Positions 1 to 9,324 of a DNA stretch of 64,000 bases are shown one piece after another. This DNA comes from Terriglobia bacterium. GTDB taxonomy: Bacteria; Acidobacteriota; Terriglobia; Bryobacterales; Bryobacteraceae. Location: assembly GCA_021325235.1 (NCBI GenBank), contig JAJPHN010000025.1, positions 434,001-498,000 on the forward strand, given 5' to 3'. Under the pieces are notes generated by a model. It made no database searches. It saw nothing but the letters and a program-made list of their open reading frames with translations, and was not told the origin of the DNA. The translations under genes and the position numbers were made by a program. Position 1 is the first letter of the stretch. The number at the start of each line of letters is the position of its first letter.

Positions 1-2220
1 GAAGCCGCGCACGAGCAGGGCATCTGCCATCGCGATCTCAAGCCGAGCAATATTCTGCTCACCTCCGCCGGGCACGCCTGCATCGCCGACTTCGGCCTCG
101 CGCAGACACTTTACACCGAATCTGCTCCCGCCATTGCGGCCGCCGCCGGCTCGGCGGAATCGGTCTCCGTCTCCTCCATGGGCACGCCGCGCTACATGTC
201 GCCCGAGCAGGTCGACGGAGCGCATATCGATCATCGCAGCGATATCTACTCGCTCGGCCTGATCCTCTATGAAATGGCAACCGGCCGCATTCCGTTCAAC
301 GACGAATCGGTCTTCCAGACCATGACAGAGCGGCTCACTGCCACGCCCGTATCGCCCAAGCTCTTCAATCCAGAGCTCTCCGACAAGCTCACGCATATCA
401 TCCTGCGCTGCCTGCAGCGCGAGCGCGAGGCGCGCTACACCAGCGTGAGGGAGTTGCTTGACGATCTGCGCGCGCAGCCTGCTGCTCCGGCGCCTCTGCT
501 CATTGAGCCCGCGCCACCGAAACGCAGCAAAGCCTGGTGGGCCATCGGCGCGCTGGCTGCGCTGGTCCTGGTTGCGCTGGCTGCCTGGTTCGTTTATCAC
601 AGGCGCAACGCTCCCATCGAGCCCCCGCGCAATGGCAAATATGTTGCGGTGCTGCCGTTTGCTCCGCTCGGCGCCGATCCGAACCTGAAGTACCGCGCCG
701 AAGGCATCGCCGATGCGATCTCCTCACGGCTGTCTTCCTTGAGCAGCGTGCATCCGGTCTCGTACGAAGCGCTCAGCAAGACCAGCCTGGCGCAAACGCC
801 GGAAGCGATCGCGAGACAGGTCGGAGCGAACCTGCTGGTGCGCGGCACGGTCCAGCAGGTAGGCGACCGCATAAAGGTGGATGCGAACATCTATAACACC
901 GAAAAGGGCGCGGTCGTGTGGTCGAACGATTATGAAGGACAGGTCGCCGATCTGTTCACGCTCGAAGATCGCATTTCGAGCGACGCCGAGCGCGCCCTGA
1001 AAGTGAACCCGACCATCCAGGATCGCGAGCGTCAGACCAGCGCGCCCACCCAGAATCTGGCAGCCTACGATCTTTATCTGAAGGGCCGCGACATTCTCAA
1101 GAATCATCGCGACGAAGCCAGCGTTCGCAACGCCCTGCAGCTTTTCGAACAAGCCCGGCAGCAGGACGATTCGTTCGCACTCGCCTGGACGGGTGTGGCG
1201 GACGCCAGCCGTCTCCTGTATCGCATGACTCACAACGACATCGACATCTCGCGCGCTCTGTATGCGGCGGAGGAAGCGCGCAGGCGCAACGACCTTCTGC
1301 CCGAGGTCCACTTTGCACTGGGCAGTGTCTACACAGCGACCGGGCGCAATGCTGAGGCCATAAGCCAGATTAAGCGCGCTCTCGAGCTTTCGCCTAATTC
1401 TGACGATGGCTACAACCGCCTGGGCCGCGCCTACATGGCCACCGGCAAAACCGCCGACAGTCTGGCGGCTTATAAAAAAGCAGTCGAACTGAATCCGTAT
1501 TACTGGTACAACCACAATCAGCTTGGTTCCGGCTATCAGAACGCAGGGCGTTATGCAGACGCGCTGAAGGAGTTTCAGGAGCAGGTGAAACAAAATCCGA
1601 CCAGCGAAGACGGTTACCTGAACATCGGCAGTGCTTACCTTGGCTTGAACCAGCCGAAGAAAGCAATTCCAGAGCTACAAAAGGCTATCTCGATGCATCC
1701 CTCCGAGTTGGCTTATTCCAACCTCGCCTCCGCTTACGTTCAGCTCGGCCGCTACAACGAAGCGATTCCTATCTATCAAAAGGCGCTGGAACTCGTGCCG
1801 AACCATGCGGATATCGTGCATAATCTGGCCGATGCTTATGCCCGCGCGGGCCGCCACGCCGAGGCCAACCAGACCTACGATCGCGCGATCGATCTACTCT
1901 ACAAGGAGCTCGACGTCAATCCCAGAGACGCGCATGCACTCGACGCCTTGGCCGGTTGTTACGCCGGCAAGGGCGAATTTGAACGAGCGCACAACCTAAT
2001 CCGGCAGGCGCGCAGCATTCACCCTGATGACGCTGATCTGGCCTACAATGAAGCCGGTATCGACGCGCTCGGGGGGCATCTGAGCGACGGGCTTGCCGCC
2101 TTGAAAGCAGCCTACGAGCTTGGTTTCCCCTTCGAGGAGAGCCTGACGGATCCGGACATAGCCAAACTGCGCGCCGCTCCCGAATTTGCCGAGCTCCGCA
2201 AACAGTTCGGCAAGCGCTGA
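1..2220 (+). CDS. Ser/Thr protein kinase with TolB-like region and TPR repeats (5' end outside window)
   Basis: The frame is open from the first base, so 739 residues of a longer protein are visible. The kinase catalytic loop HRDLKPSN lies at residues 10-17, the metal-binding DFG at 30-32 and the GTPRYMSPEQ activation segment from residue 60. The N-lobe and glycine loop are upstream of the window. A single membrane helix at about 178-199 separates the cytoplasmic kinase from an outer part. That part begins with a TolB/adenylate-cyclase-associated-like segment (VAVLPF, about 215-340) and continues with about eight TPR-like repeats to the end. This is a common architecture in Acidobacteriota. 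The key catalytic residues are present, so it is probably active; substrate and signal are unknown. The next gene starts 138 bases downstream. Confidence 0.92.
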   Translation, partial: EAAHEQGICHRDLKPSNILLTSAGHACIADFGLAQTLYTESAPAIAAAAGSAESVSVSSMGTPRYMSPEQVDGAHIDHRSDIYSLGLILYEMATGRIPFNDESVFQTMTERLTATPVSPKLFNPELSDKLTHIILRCLQREREARYTSVRELLDDLRAQPAAPAPLLIEPAPPKRSKAWWAIGALAALVLVALAAWFVYHRRNAPIEPPRNGKYVAVLPFAPLGADPNLKYRAEGIADAISSRLSSLSSVHPVSYEALSKTSLAQTPEAIARQVGANLLVRGTVQQVGDRIKVDANIYNTEKGAVVWSNDYEGQVADLFTLEDRISSDAERALKVNPTIQDRERQTSAPTQNLAAYDLYLKGRDILKNHRDEASVRNALQLFEQARQQDDSFALAWTGVADASRLLYRMTHNDIDISRALYAAEEARRRNDLLPEVHFALGSVYTATGRNAEAISQIKRALELSPNSDDGYNRLGRAYMATGKTADSLAAYKKAVELNPYYWYNHNQLGSGYQNAGRYADALKEFQEQVKQNPTSEDGYLNIGSAYLGLNQPKKAIPELQKAISMHPSELAYSNLASAYVQLGRYNEAIPIYQKALELVPNHADIVHNLADAYARAGRHAEANQTYDRAIDLLYKELDVNPRDAHALDALAGCYAGKGEFERAHNLIRQARSIHPDDADLAYNEAGIDALGGHLSDGLAALKAAYELGFPFEESLTDPDIAKLRAAPEFAELRKQFGKR

Positions 2221-2358
2221 ACGAGCCCCTTCTCGCCCTCTCGGGCGTCACAGCTTCCCGGTGCCGATTTGTAGGGTCCAGTACTCTGGCATTTCCGTTG
2301 CTCAGCGAAAGCAAAGACAATGGTTGCTGTCCCGAAGTCAACTCACTGGAGGAACATC

Positions 2359-2907
2359 ATGCACTTGCGAAATCTTTTTGTCGTCGTCCTGAGTTGCGCC
2401 CCCGCGCTGCTTGAGGCCCGGAACCCGACGATTCTTATCAAGGACCCGACCACCGGGATCCCGATCACCAGTAACACGTTCGCCTTCGGCGCCGATCCGA
2501 ATGGCGGCGGCGTTCTCGATTTCCAGAATGTCAGCGGTAAAACGTGGAGCACCATCGACGTCACGGCCACGCTGCCGGACCTGACTCCGATCACCTGCGG
2601 ACCGGGGCCATTCCTGACCTGCACCGTTTCCGAGCAGCAGGTTTCCGATGGCTGGTTCTACAACATCCTGTTTGGGCCGACGAAGACCCCGATTCCGAAT
2701 CTGGGCACCTTCGAAGTGGACCTGAACGACACGGGCAACAACCCGGACGGGTCAGGCAGCTGGCCCGCTAGTCAGGACTTCACCGGGTACGCGAACACGA
2801 CGCACGTCAATCCGGCCCCGGAACCGGCCAGCCTACTGCTGCTCGGCGCGGGCGGTCTGCTGATCGGCTTCGGACAGCGGCGGCGGCTGTTCCCGAAGCG
2901 GTCCTAA
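2359..2907 (+). CDS. PEP-CTERM sorting-domain protein, secreted
   Basis: A 182-residue protein. The start is the ATG at 2359, ten bases or less after a strong GGAGGA ribosome binding site; an in-frame ATG at 2320 lacks one. Residues 1-20 form a hydrophobic signal peptide. The middle has no domain I recognise. The C-terminus has the full PEP-CTERM layout: PEPASLLLLG, a short hydrophobic helix and an RRR basic cluster. Such tails are recognised by exosortase and mark export to the envelope or extracellular matrix, often beside exopolysaccharide genes. No exosortase is in the window. It is convergent with the nucleotidyltransferase gene at 2941. Confidence 0.85.
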   Translation: MHLRNLFVVVLSCAPALLEARNPTILIKDPTTGIPITSNTFAFGADPNGGGVLDFQNVSGKTWSTIDVTATLPDLTPITCGPGPFLTCTVSEQQVSDGWFYNILFGPTKTPIPNLGTFEVDLNDTGNNPDGSGSWPASQDFTGYANTTHVNPAPEPASLLLLGAGGLLIGFGQRRRLFPKRS

Positions 2908-2930
2908 CGTTCGGAGAACGTTCCGAAACG
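2908..2930. terminator. Hairpin between convergent genes
   Basis: TTCGGA (2910-2915) pairs with TCCGAA (2922-2927) around a six-base loop, with flanking CG on each side. It begins right after the PEP-CTERM stop codon and lies in the 33-base gap between convergent genes. There is no clear T-run, so an intrinsic terminator role is only suggested by position. Confidence 0.35.
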
Positions 2931-2940
2931 CATCTGGCGG

Positions 2941-3627
2941 CTAGCTGTTCATGGCCGCCAGATCTTCGGGGCGTCCCACGTCGCGCCAAGCACCTTCGAT
3001 CACCGAAATCCGCAGATCCAGGCCGTCGGCGAGCATCGCTTCGAGCGCTGAGGGCAATTCGTATTCGCCTCGTGGCGAAAGCGGGAGTCTGCGCAAATAG
3101 TCGAAGACCAGCGGACGGAAGATGTAGAAACCGGCGCTGTTCCAGCGGGTCGTGGATGTGCCTTTGGGCGGCTTTTCGATGATCCGGGTGATGCGCCCCT
3201 GCGTTTCGTAGACTGCGGCGCCCTGCCAGGGGTCGTCGACGGCTTTCACGGCTACCACGGCGTCGGCTTGAATGGCGATCGCGCGGCTGTATTCGACGGG
3301 TTCGCACAGGATATCGCCGTAGGTCAGCAGGAACGGCTCATTCCCGGCGAAGGATTCGGCCAGGAGCGCCGCCGAGCCGGTGCCATTCACCGGATTTTGC
3401 GAAACGAACCCAATTCCAGGTTCTTCCCCGAAATAGCTTGTGATGGTCTCGCCATGATAGCCGGTGACGATCAGGAATTCCAAAAGGCCCGCTGTGCGCA
3501 GATTGTCGAGGATGTGGGCCAGCATCGGCCTGCCGCGAATTTCGAGCATCGGCTTTGGGATTTCCTGCGTCATGTTGCCCATCCGGGTGCCGCGCCCTGC
3601 TGCCAGGATCACCGCTTTTCGAATCAT
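2941..3627 (-). CDS. Sugar-phosphate nucleotidyltransferase
   Basis: A 228-residue single-domain enzyme of the RmlA/GalU/GlmU-N superfamily, which makes NDP-sugars from a sugar 1-phosphate and an NTP. The nucleotide-binding signature LAAGRGTRMG lies at residues 8-17, followed by the conserved KPM (about 25-27). A metal-binding LLTYGDIL segment occurs near residue 100. It lacks the left-handed helix acyltransferase domain of GlmU. Its start overlaps the stop of the galactokinase gene by four bases (ATGA, 3624-3627), so the two are translationally coupled. The natural reading is that the kinase makes the sugar 1-phosphate and this enzyme activates it. Substrate and nucleotide cannot be read from the sequence. 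Confidence 0.85.
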   Translation of the reverse strand: MIRKAVILAAGRGTRMGNMTQEIPKPMLEIRGRPMLAHILDNLRTAGLLEFLIVTGYHGETITSYFGEEPGIGFVSQNPVNGTGSAALLAESFAGNEPFLLTYGDILCEPVEYSRAIAIQADAVVAVKAVDDPWQGAAVYETQGRITRIIEKPPKGTSTTRWNSAGFYIFRPLVFDYLRRLPLSPRGEYELPSALEAMLADGLDLRISVIEGAWRDVGRPEDLAAMNS

Positions 3628-4733
3628 TCGAGTGCTCCGGCGGAGGGGATCGCTTCGAAGAGATGATTTTGCCGAACGAACTCCGGGCGGTTCGCGTAAA
3701 AGCGGGCGATCAGCTTCTGCTGTAAGGAGATAGATTCTTCGGTGCGGCAGAGAACGAGGACGCAGCCGCCGAATCCGGCACCGGTTACGCGGGCGCCGAG
3801 CGCTCCCGCATCCAGGGCGCAGGCGACGAGCTCTTCGAGCGCGGGATTGCTGACCCGGAGCTCGTCGCGCAGGGATTCGTGGGATTCGACCAGGATTTTG
3901 CCGAACGAACCGGGTTCGTTTTTTCGAATCGCCTCGAGTGCGGCTTGGAGCCGTCGTGCCTCGCTGGTGACGTGCCGGAACGCCGAAAGCTCGGGTTCGG
4001 TCAGATTGGCTTCGTTTTTTCGGATCAGCGTGTCGAGATCCGGCAGGGCCAGAACGTCTTGATAACGGGAGAAGCCAATTTTCTCAAGTGCCTGCTGCCC
4101 GGCGGCGCGGCGGGCGTTGTACTCGGCTTTGAGAGCGCCGGATTTCTGGGCGTAAGTGAGACTGTGGGCCACCAGAAACGTCCAACCGGACGGGATCGGA
4201 ACGGGTTCGATTTTGAAAGGAGCGAATTGGACGAGCAGAGCGCAGCCTGCTTTCGCGCCGACAACGGCGGCATGATCCATACCGCCGCCGCGGGTACCCA
4301 CGAGTTGCTCGCCATCGGGGAGAACTTCGAGCATCTGCGCGATCGAGGGCTCGATTTCGTTGGCTCGGAGGAGGGCGAGAACGATGCCGGTCAGCAGGGC
4401 GGAGGAGGAGGAAAGGCCGGCGGCGGAGGGCAGGTCGGCGGTGATCCGGGCGTCGATGCCGTACCGGAGGGACCAGCGGGAGAGGGCGATCTGAGAGGCG
4501 GCGTAAAGATAAATACCCCAATCTCCAGGACGAAAGTCGGGGTGAGCCGAAATCTCGAACTGGCGTTCGGGATAGGGTCCGGAACGGGCTCGCAGCAGCC
4601 GGTCGGCTCGCGGCTCGAACTCGATGCGGACCCGGCGGTCGAGCGCCATCGGCAGGACGGGCAGATTGTGATAGTCGATGTGCTCGCCGATCAGGTTCAC
4701 GCGGCCGGGGACCGAGACGAAGTCGCGGGACAT
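3624..4733 (-). CDS. galK: Galactokinase-family GHMP sugar kinase
   Basis: A 369-residue GHMP kinase that phosphorylates galactose, or a related sugar, at C1 with ATP. All three family motifs are visible: the galactokinase signature PGRVNLIGEHIDY near the N-terminus (about 9-21), the phosphate-binding PSAAGLSSSSA loop near residues 102-112, and the C-terminal GAGFGGC motif near residue 320. Length is normal for GalK. It is the first gene of a two-gene minus-strand operon with the nucleotidyltransferase and is divergent from the RND adaptor gene. The 141 bases between them hold no other gene. Because no galT or galE accompanies it, the sugar specificity may differ from galactose. Confidence 0.87.
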   Translation of the reverse strand: MSRDFVSVPGRVNLIGEHIDYHNLPVLPMALDRRVRIEFEPRADRLLRARSGPYPERQFEISAHPDFRPGDWGIYLYAASQIALSRWSLRYGIDARITADLPSAAGLSSSSALLTGIVLALLRANEIEPSIAQMLEVLPDGEQLVGTRGGGMDHAAVVGAKAGCALLVQFAPFKIEPVPIPSGWTFLVAHSLTYAQKSGALKAEYNARRAAGQQALEKIGFSRYQDVLALPDLDTLIRKNEANLTEPELSAFRHVTSEARRLQAALEAIRKNEPGSFGKILVESHESLRDELRVSNPALEELVACALDAGALGARVTGAGFGGCVLVLCRTEESISLQQKLIARFYANRPEFVRQNHLFEAIPSAGALE

Positions 4734-4874
4734 GAAGCAATCAGGATGGCATGGAACTTGCGAAAAGCTTCGAACCTTTCGCCGTTCCTTTCGTATTTAG
4801 AAAAATGTGAGGTTCACGGACTATTCTTTTGTGTCAGGATGGGAGATACCCCTGCCGAGTAATCAAGGATCTGT

Positions 4875-6155
4875 GTGCGCGTAAACTTTCCCCGTTCGAG
4901 AGCTGTTGGGTTCGTTTTTTCAATCGTTGTGGCGCTGCTGGCCGTTTCCTGCGGCAAGAAAGAGCCGGCGATGAACCCGATGGCGGCGATGATGATGGCT
5001 CCCGCGCCGGTGCGGGCCGTTCCGGCGGTTGAGGCCGATGTGCCGCTGATGGTGTCGGCGGTCGGCAACGTGGAGTCGATGGCGAGCGTGGATGTGAAGT
5101 CGCGGGTGGCGGGGCAGATTCTGCGGGTTCTGTTCAGCGAGGGGCAGAACGTGGAAAAAGGGCAGCTGCTCTTTGAGATCGATCCGGAGCCGCTGCAGCG
5201 GCAGATCGCGCAGATTCAGGCTGACCTGGCAAAAGATCAGGCAATGGAGCAGCAGGCGCGGGCGAACGTGGAGAAAGACCAGGCCAACATCAAGCAGACG
5301 CAGGCTGCCGCGGACCGGGCGACCGAACTGGCCAAAGAGGGCATCTTTTCCAAAGAGCAGACGGAGCAGGCGGTAGCGACCAACGGTGCGGGACTGGCCA
5401 CGCTGGCAGCCGATCAGGCCGCAGTCGAGAGCGCGGTAGCGGCGACCAAATCCGACCGGGCGCGGCTTTCGCAGACACAGCTGCAACTGCAGTACACCAA
5501 AATCACGGCGCCGATTTCGGGACGCGCCGGAGCGGTCCAGGTAAAAGCCGGGAATCTGATTAAGGATAACGACGCCACGCTGGTGAATATCATGCAGCTG
5601 GCGCCGATTTACGTGAGTTTCGGGATTCCGGAACAGCTGCTGCCGGAGGTGCGCAAATCGAATGCCGAACATCCGCTGGAGATTGAAGCGGTGACGAATG
5701 ACGGGCAGGCGCTCACGGGCAAGCTGAAGTTCATCGATAACACGGTGGACACGACGACGGGCGCGATCAAGCTGAAAGCCGAGTTCGCCAACGCCAATCA
5801 TGTGCTTTGGCCGGGACAGTTCGTGAATGTGGATGCGCGCATCCGGGTGGAGCATGACCGGATCCTGGTGCCCTCGAGCGCTGTCGAGAACGGGCCGCAG
5901 GGCAAGTATGTGTGGGTGATCGACAAGAGTGCGCAGACGGCGGCGATGCGGCCGGTGAATGTGCTGCGGAATTACAAGCCGGCGAAGCAGGTGGAACAGG
6001 CGGTGATTGCGAGCGGATTACAGCCGGGCGACGAGGTTGTAACCGAAGGGCAGATGCGGCTGATGCCGGGCGGGAAGGTGCGGCTGCTGGATAACAAGAG
6101 CGGGACTCAGGTAGGAGACGCAGGCAGCGGTTCCGGGGCGAACGGGGCTAGTTAG
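4875..6155 (+). CDS. RND efflux periplasmic adaptor lipoprotein (membrane fusion protein)
   Basis: A 426-residue HlyD/AcrA-type adaptor that links an inner-membrane RND pump to an outer-membrane channel. Start is GTG at 4875 with AAGGAT a few bases upstream; no ATG fits. The N-terminus has a signal sequence ending in the lipobox LAVSC, giving a lipidated Cys26. A biotinyl-lipoyl-like half-motif, a long Gln/Ala-rich coiled-coil hairpin (about 100-190), the second lipoyl half and the beta-barrel region follow. A low-complexity Met/Ala stretch sits just after the lipobox. It is cotranscribed with the pump gene 58 bases downstream. No TolC-like channel gene is nearby. Confidence 0.9.
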   Translation: MRVNFPRSRAVGFVFSIVVALLAVSCGKKEPAMNPMAAMMMAPAPVRAVPAVEADVPLMVSAVGNVESMASVDVKSRVAGQILRVLFSEGQNVEKGQLLFEIDPEPLQRQIAQIQADLAKDQAMEQQARANVEKDQANIKQTQAAADRATELAKEGIFSKEQTEQAVATNGAGLATLAADQAAVESAVAATKSDRARLSQTQLQLQYTKITAPISGRAGAVQVKAGNLIKDNDATLVNIMQLAPIYVSFGIPEQLLPEVRKSNAEHPLEIEAVTNDGQALTGKLKFIDNTVDTTTGAIKLKAEFANANHVLWPGQFVNVDARIRVEHDRILVPSSAVENGPQGKYVWVIDKSAQTAAMRPVNVLRNYKPAKQVEQAVIASGLQPGDEVVTEGQMRLMPGGKVRLLDNKSGTQVGDAGSGSGANGAS

Positions 6156-6157
6156 AA

Positions 6158-6197
6158 GCCGGAACGAGAACGTCCCGGCGCGGACCTGGAGGTCCGC
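6158..6197. repeat. Tandem GC-rich hairpins between adaptor and pump genes
   Basis: Two inverted repeats sit back to back in the 58-base gap. The first (6158-6179) pairs GCCGG.ACG with CGT.CCGGC around AGAA with one mismatch. The second (6180-6197) is an 8-base perfect palindrome, arms GCGGACCT and AGGTCCGC around GG. No T-run follows, so it is not a normal terminator. REP-like element or mRNA-processing/stability signal are the main options. Confidence 0.6.
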
Positions 6198-6213
6198 CCC
6201 ACGAAGGGAAAAC

Positions 6214-9200
6214 ATGCAGGTAACCGATCTTTTCATACGGCGGGCGATTACGACGACGCTCGTCATGACGGGCATACTCGGCTTTGGATTGCTGAGCTAC
6301 TTTTCGCTGCCCGTAAGCAATCTGCCGAACGTCGAGTATCCGACGATCAATGTGGAAGCATCGCTGCCGGGCGCAAATCCGGATGTGATGGCGTCGTCGG
6401 TAGCGACACCGCTCGAGAACCAGTTTTCGACGATCGCGGGCATCAACAGCATGTCGAGCTCGAGTTCGCTCGGTTCGACCTCCATTACGCTGCAATTTGA
6501 TCTGAGCCGCAACATCGATGCGGCCGCGCAGGACGTACAGGCGGCGATTGCGCGGGCGCAGGGATTGCTGCCGACCGATATGCCCTCGCCGCCTTCGTAT
6601 CAGAAGGTGAATCCGGCGGAGCGGCCCATTCTTTATATCGCGGTCACATCCCAGACGATGGCGCTTTCGGCGCTCGATAACTACGCCGAGCAGACCATGG
6701 CACGGCGCATCTCGATGGTGAGCGGTGTGGCGCAGGTGCAGGTGTTCGGCGCGCAGAAGTATGCGGTGCGGATTCAGGCCGATCCGGCAAAGCTGGCGGC
6801 GCATGGTGTGGATCTCGAGACGGTACGCACCTCGCTTGCTTCGGGCAGTATTCAGTTGCCTGCAGGCGCGCTCTATGGATACACGAAGGCGTACACGGTA
6901 CAGGCCAACAGCCAGTTGACGAATGCTTCGCAGTTCGCGCAGCTGATCGTGACGTACAAGAACGGCGCGCCGCTGCGATTGGACGAACTCGCTAAGGTTT
7001 TTGACAGCGTAGCGAATGACAAGACGCGCTTCTGGATCAACGGACGGCAGAGCGTGGTGCTGGCGGTGAGCAAGCAGCCGGGCTCGAACACGGTGCAGGT
7101 GGCGGATGCGGTGAAGGCGCTGCTGCCGCAGATGAAAGAGTCGATGCCGGCGGGAATCGAGATTCAGCGCGCGTTTGATGCTTCCGATAACATTCGCGAG
7201 TCGATTGCGGATGTGAAGTTCACGCTGATCATCACGATTTGCCTGGTGATCGCGGTGATCTTTTTCTTCCTGAGAAATTTCTCGGCGACATTGATTCCGA
7301 GTCTGGCGGTACCGCTGTCGCTGCTCGGTACGTTTGCAGCGATGAAGCTGCTTGGCTTCACGATCGACATTCTGTCGATGATGGCGATGACGCTGTCGGT
7401 CGGCTTCGTGGTCGACGACGCGATCGTGATGCTCGAAAACATTGTGCGGCACATGGAGATGGGCAAGCCGCGTATGCAGGCAGCGTACGAGGGCGCGCGC
7501 GAAGTCGGGTTCACGATCATCTCTATGACGATTTCACTGGTGGCGGTGTTCATTCCGGTGCTGTTTATGACGGGCATCATCGGACGGCTGCTGCGCGAAT
7601 TTTCGGTGACGATTGCGGTGGCGGTGCTGATCTCGGGATTCATCTCGCTCTCGCTGACGCCGATGCTCTGCAGCCGTTTTCTGCGGCCGGAAGTGCATAC
7701 ACAGGGCGTGTTCTATCGCTGGTCGGAGAAGTTTTTTGTCGGCATGAACAACCTGTACCGGCGTACGCTCGAAAGCGTACTACGGCATCGTTTCGCGACG
7801 TTGATGCTGAGCATCGCGCTGACGGTCGCGACGGTGTATCTGTTCGTGATCATGCCCAAAGGTTTCATGCCGACAGTAGATCAGGGCTTTGCGTTCGGCG
7901 GCGATGAAGCATCGCAGGATACGAGCTTTGACAAGATGGTCGGGCTGCAGGAGCAGGTGAATAAAGTGCTCCAAAAGAATCCCTGGATCGAGAGCTGGGG
8001 CTCGGGTATTGGGATGGAGGGCGATCAGAACCAGGGCTTCATGTTCATGGAGTTCAAGGAAGACAAGCACCGGCCGCGGGTGAACGCGCTGATTGGGCAG
8101 CTCTCGCAGGAATTCATGAAGATCCCCGGGCTGATGGTGTTCCTGCAATCGCCGCCGCTGATCACGCTCGGGCAGAACGAAGGGCGGAGCCAGTACTCGG
8201 TGGCGCTGCAGAGCGCGGATACGCAGGAACTGTACAAATGGGCGCCGGTGCTCGAGATGAAGCTGCACTCGATTCCGGAGCTGACGGATATTTACTCCGA
8301 CTTGCGCCTGGCGAGTCCGCGGCTCGAGGTGCATATTGACCGCAACCTGGCGATGGCGCTCGGAATTAATCCGCAGACGATTGCAAACACGCTGTACGAT
8401 GCGTACGGCAACCGGCGCGTGACCACGATTACGGCGGCTTCGGATCAGTACGACGTGATTTTAGAAGTGCTGCCGCAGTTTCAACGCGACCCGGCGGCGC
8501 TGCGCGATCTCTACATCAAGTCGCCGGACGGCAAGATGGTTCCGCTGGCCGCGGTGACGGATTTGCAGCAGACGGTCGCGCCGCTGAGTGTAAATCACAT
8601 CGGGCAGCTGCCGGCGGTGAATTATCAATTCAATCTGAAGCCGGGCGTGTCGCTGAGCCAGGCGACGAAGCTGATCGACGAAGCGGCGCGGCAGATCGGC
8701 TTGCCGGATACGATGACGTTCAGCTATCAGGGTACGGCAGCGGCGTTCCAGAATTCATTGCGCGATCTGGGGATTCTACTGCTGATTGCGGTGCTGGTGA
8801 TTTATCTCGTGCTGGGTATCTTGTACGAGAGCTTCATTCACCCGATTACGATCTTGTCGGGATTACCGGCGGCTGGTCTGGGCGCGCTGATTACGCTGCT
8901 GATTTTCCATGAGGATCTGAATCTGTACTCGTTTGTCGGCATTATTCTGCTGATCGGCATTGTGAAGAAGAACGCGATCATGATGATCGATTTCGCGCTC
9001 GAGGCGGAACGGAAGGAAGGGAAGTCGCCGCACGACGCGATTTTTGAAGGCTGCATGCAGCGCTTCCGGCCGATCATGATGACCACCATGGCGGCGCTGC
9101 TGGGCACGCTGCCGATTGCGTTCGGAACGGGCGCGGGTGGCGAAGCGCGGCGTCCGCTGGGTATTGCGGTGGTGGGCGGACTGATCGTTTCGCAGCTATT

Positions 9201-9324
9201 AACGCTGTATATCACGCCGGTGATTTACCTGTATCTGGACCGTTTCAACAAGCGGCCGGAGAAGAAGCGGGTGGCGGAACCGGCGGATGTTTGGCCGGGG
9301 CGGGAAGAGTCGCTGGTGCGCTAG
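6214..9324 (+). CDS. RND multidrug efflux pump, inner-membrane permease (HAE1/MdtBC type)
   Basis: A 1036-residue proton-driven pump of the AcrB/MdtB/MdtC family, normal in length, with a GAAGGG ribosome binding site. One N-terminal helix is followed by a large periplasmic porter loop. A first block of helices (about 335-530) contains the family's GFVVDDAIVM segment with the Asp-Asp pair of the proton relay. A second periplasmic loop and a second helix block (about 855-1010) with GIVKKNAIMMIDFA follow. The N-terminal start MQVTDLFIRRAITTTL is typical of the MdtB/C branch. Export substrate is unknown. The stop overlaps the 3' end of the convergent small gene at 9321 by a few bases. Confidence 0.95.
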   Translation: MQVTDLFIRRAITTTLVMTGILGFGLLSYFSLPVSNLPNVEYPTINVEASLPGANPDVMASSVATPLENQFSTIAGINSMSSSSSLGSTSITLQFDLSRNIDAAAQDVQAAIARAQGLLPTDMPSPPSYQKVNPAERPILYIAVTSQTMALSALDNYAEQTMARRISMVSGVAQVQVFGAQKYAVRIQADPAKLAAHGVDLETVRTSLASGSIQLPAGALYGYTKAYTVQANSQLTNASQFAQLIVTYKNGAPLRLDELAKVFDSVANDKTRFWINGRQSVVLAVSKQPGSNTVQVADAVKALLPQMKESMPAGIEIQRAFDASDNIRESIADVKFTLIITICLVIAVIFFFLRNFSATLIPSLAVPLSLLGTFAAMKLLGFTIDILSMMAMTLSVGFVVDDAIVMLENIVRHMEMGKPRMQAAYEGAREVGFTIISMTISLVAVFIPVLFMTGIIGRLLREFSVTIAVAVLISGFISLSLTPMLCSRFLRPEVHTQGVFYRWSEKFFVGMNNLYRRTLESVLRHRFATLMLSIALTVATVYLFVIMPKGFMPTVDQGFAFGGDEASQDTSFDKMVGLQEQVNKVLQKNPWIESWGSGIGMEGDQNQGFMFMEFKEDKHRPRVNALIGQLSQEFMKIPGLMVFLQSPPLITLGQNEGRSQYSVALQSADTQELYKWAPVLEMKLHSIPELTDIYSDLRLASPRLEVHIDRNLAMALGINPQTIANTLYDAYGNRRVTTITAASDQYDVILEVLPQFQRDPAALRDLYIKSPDGKMVPLAAVTDLQQTVAPLSVNHIGQLPAVNYQFNLKPGVSLSQATKLIDEAARQIGLPDTMTFSYQGTAAAFQNSLRDLGILLLIAVLVIYLVLGILYESFIHPITILSGLPAAGLGALITLLIFHEDLNLYSFVGIILLIGIVKKNAIMMIDFALEAERKEGKSPHDAIFEGCMQRFRPIMMTTMAALLGTLPIAFGTGAGGEARRPLGIAVVGGLIVSQLLTLYITPVIYLYLDRFNKRPEKKRVAEPADVWPGREESLVR

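Noticed and set aside
6148-7452. Long minus-strand open frame opposite the RND pump
   Set aside because: Arg/His-rich, no recognisable domain, fully antisense to a clear gene; a GC-rich shadow.
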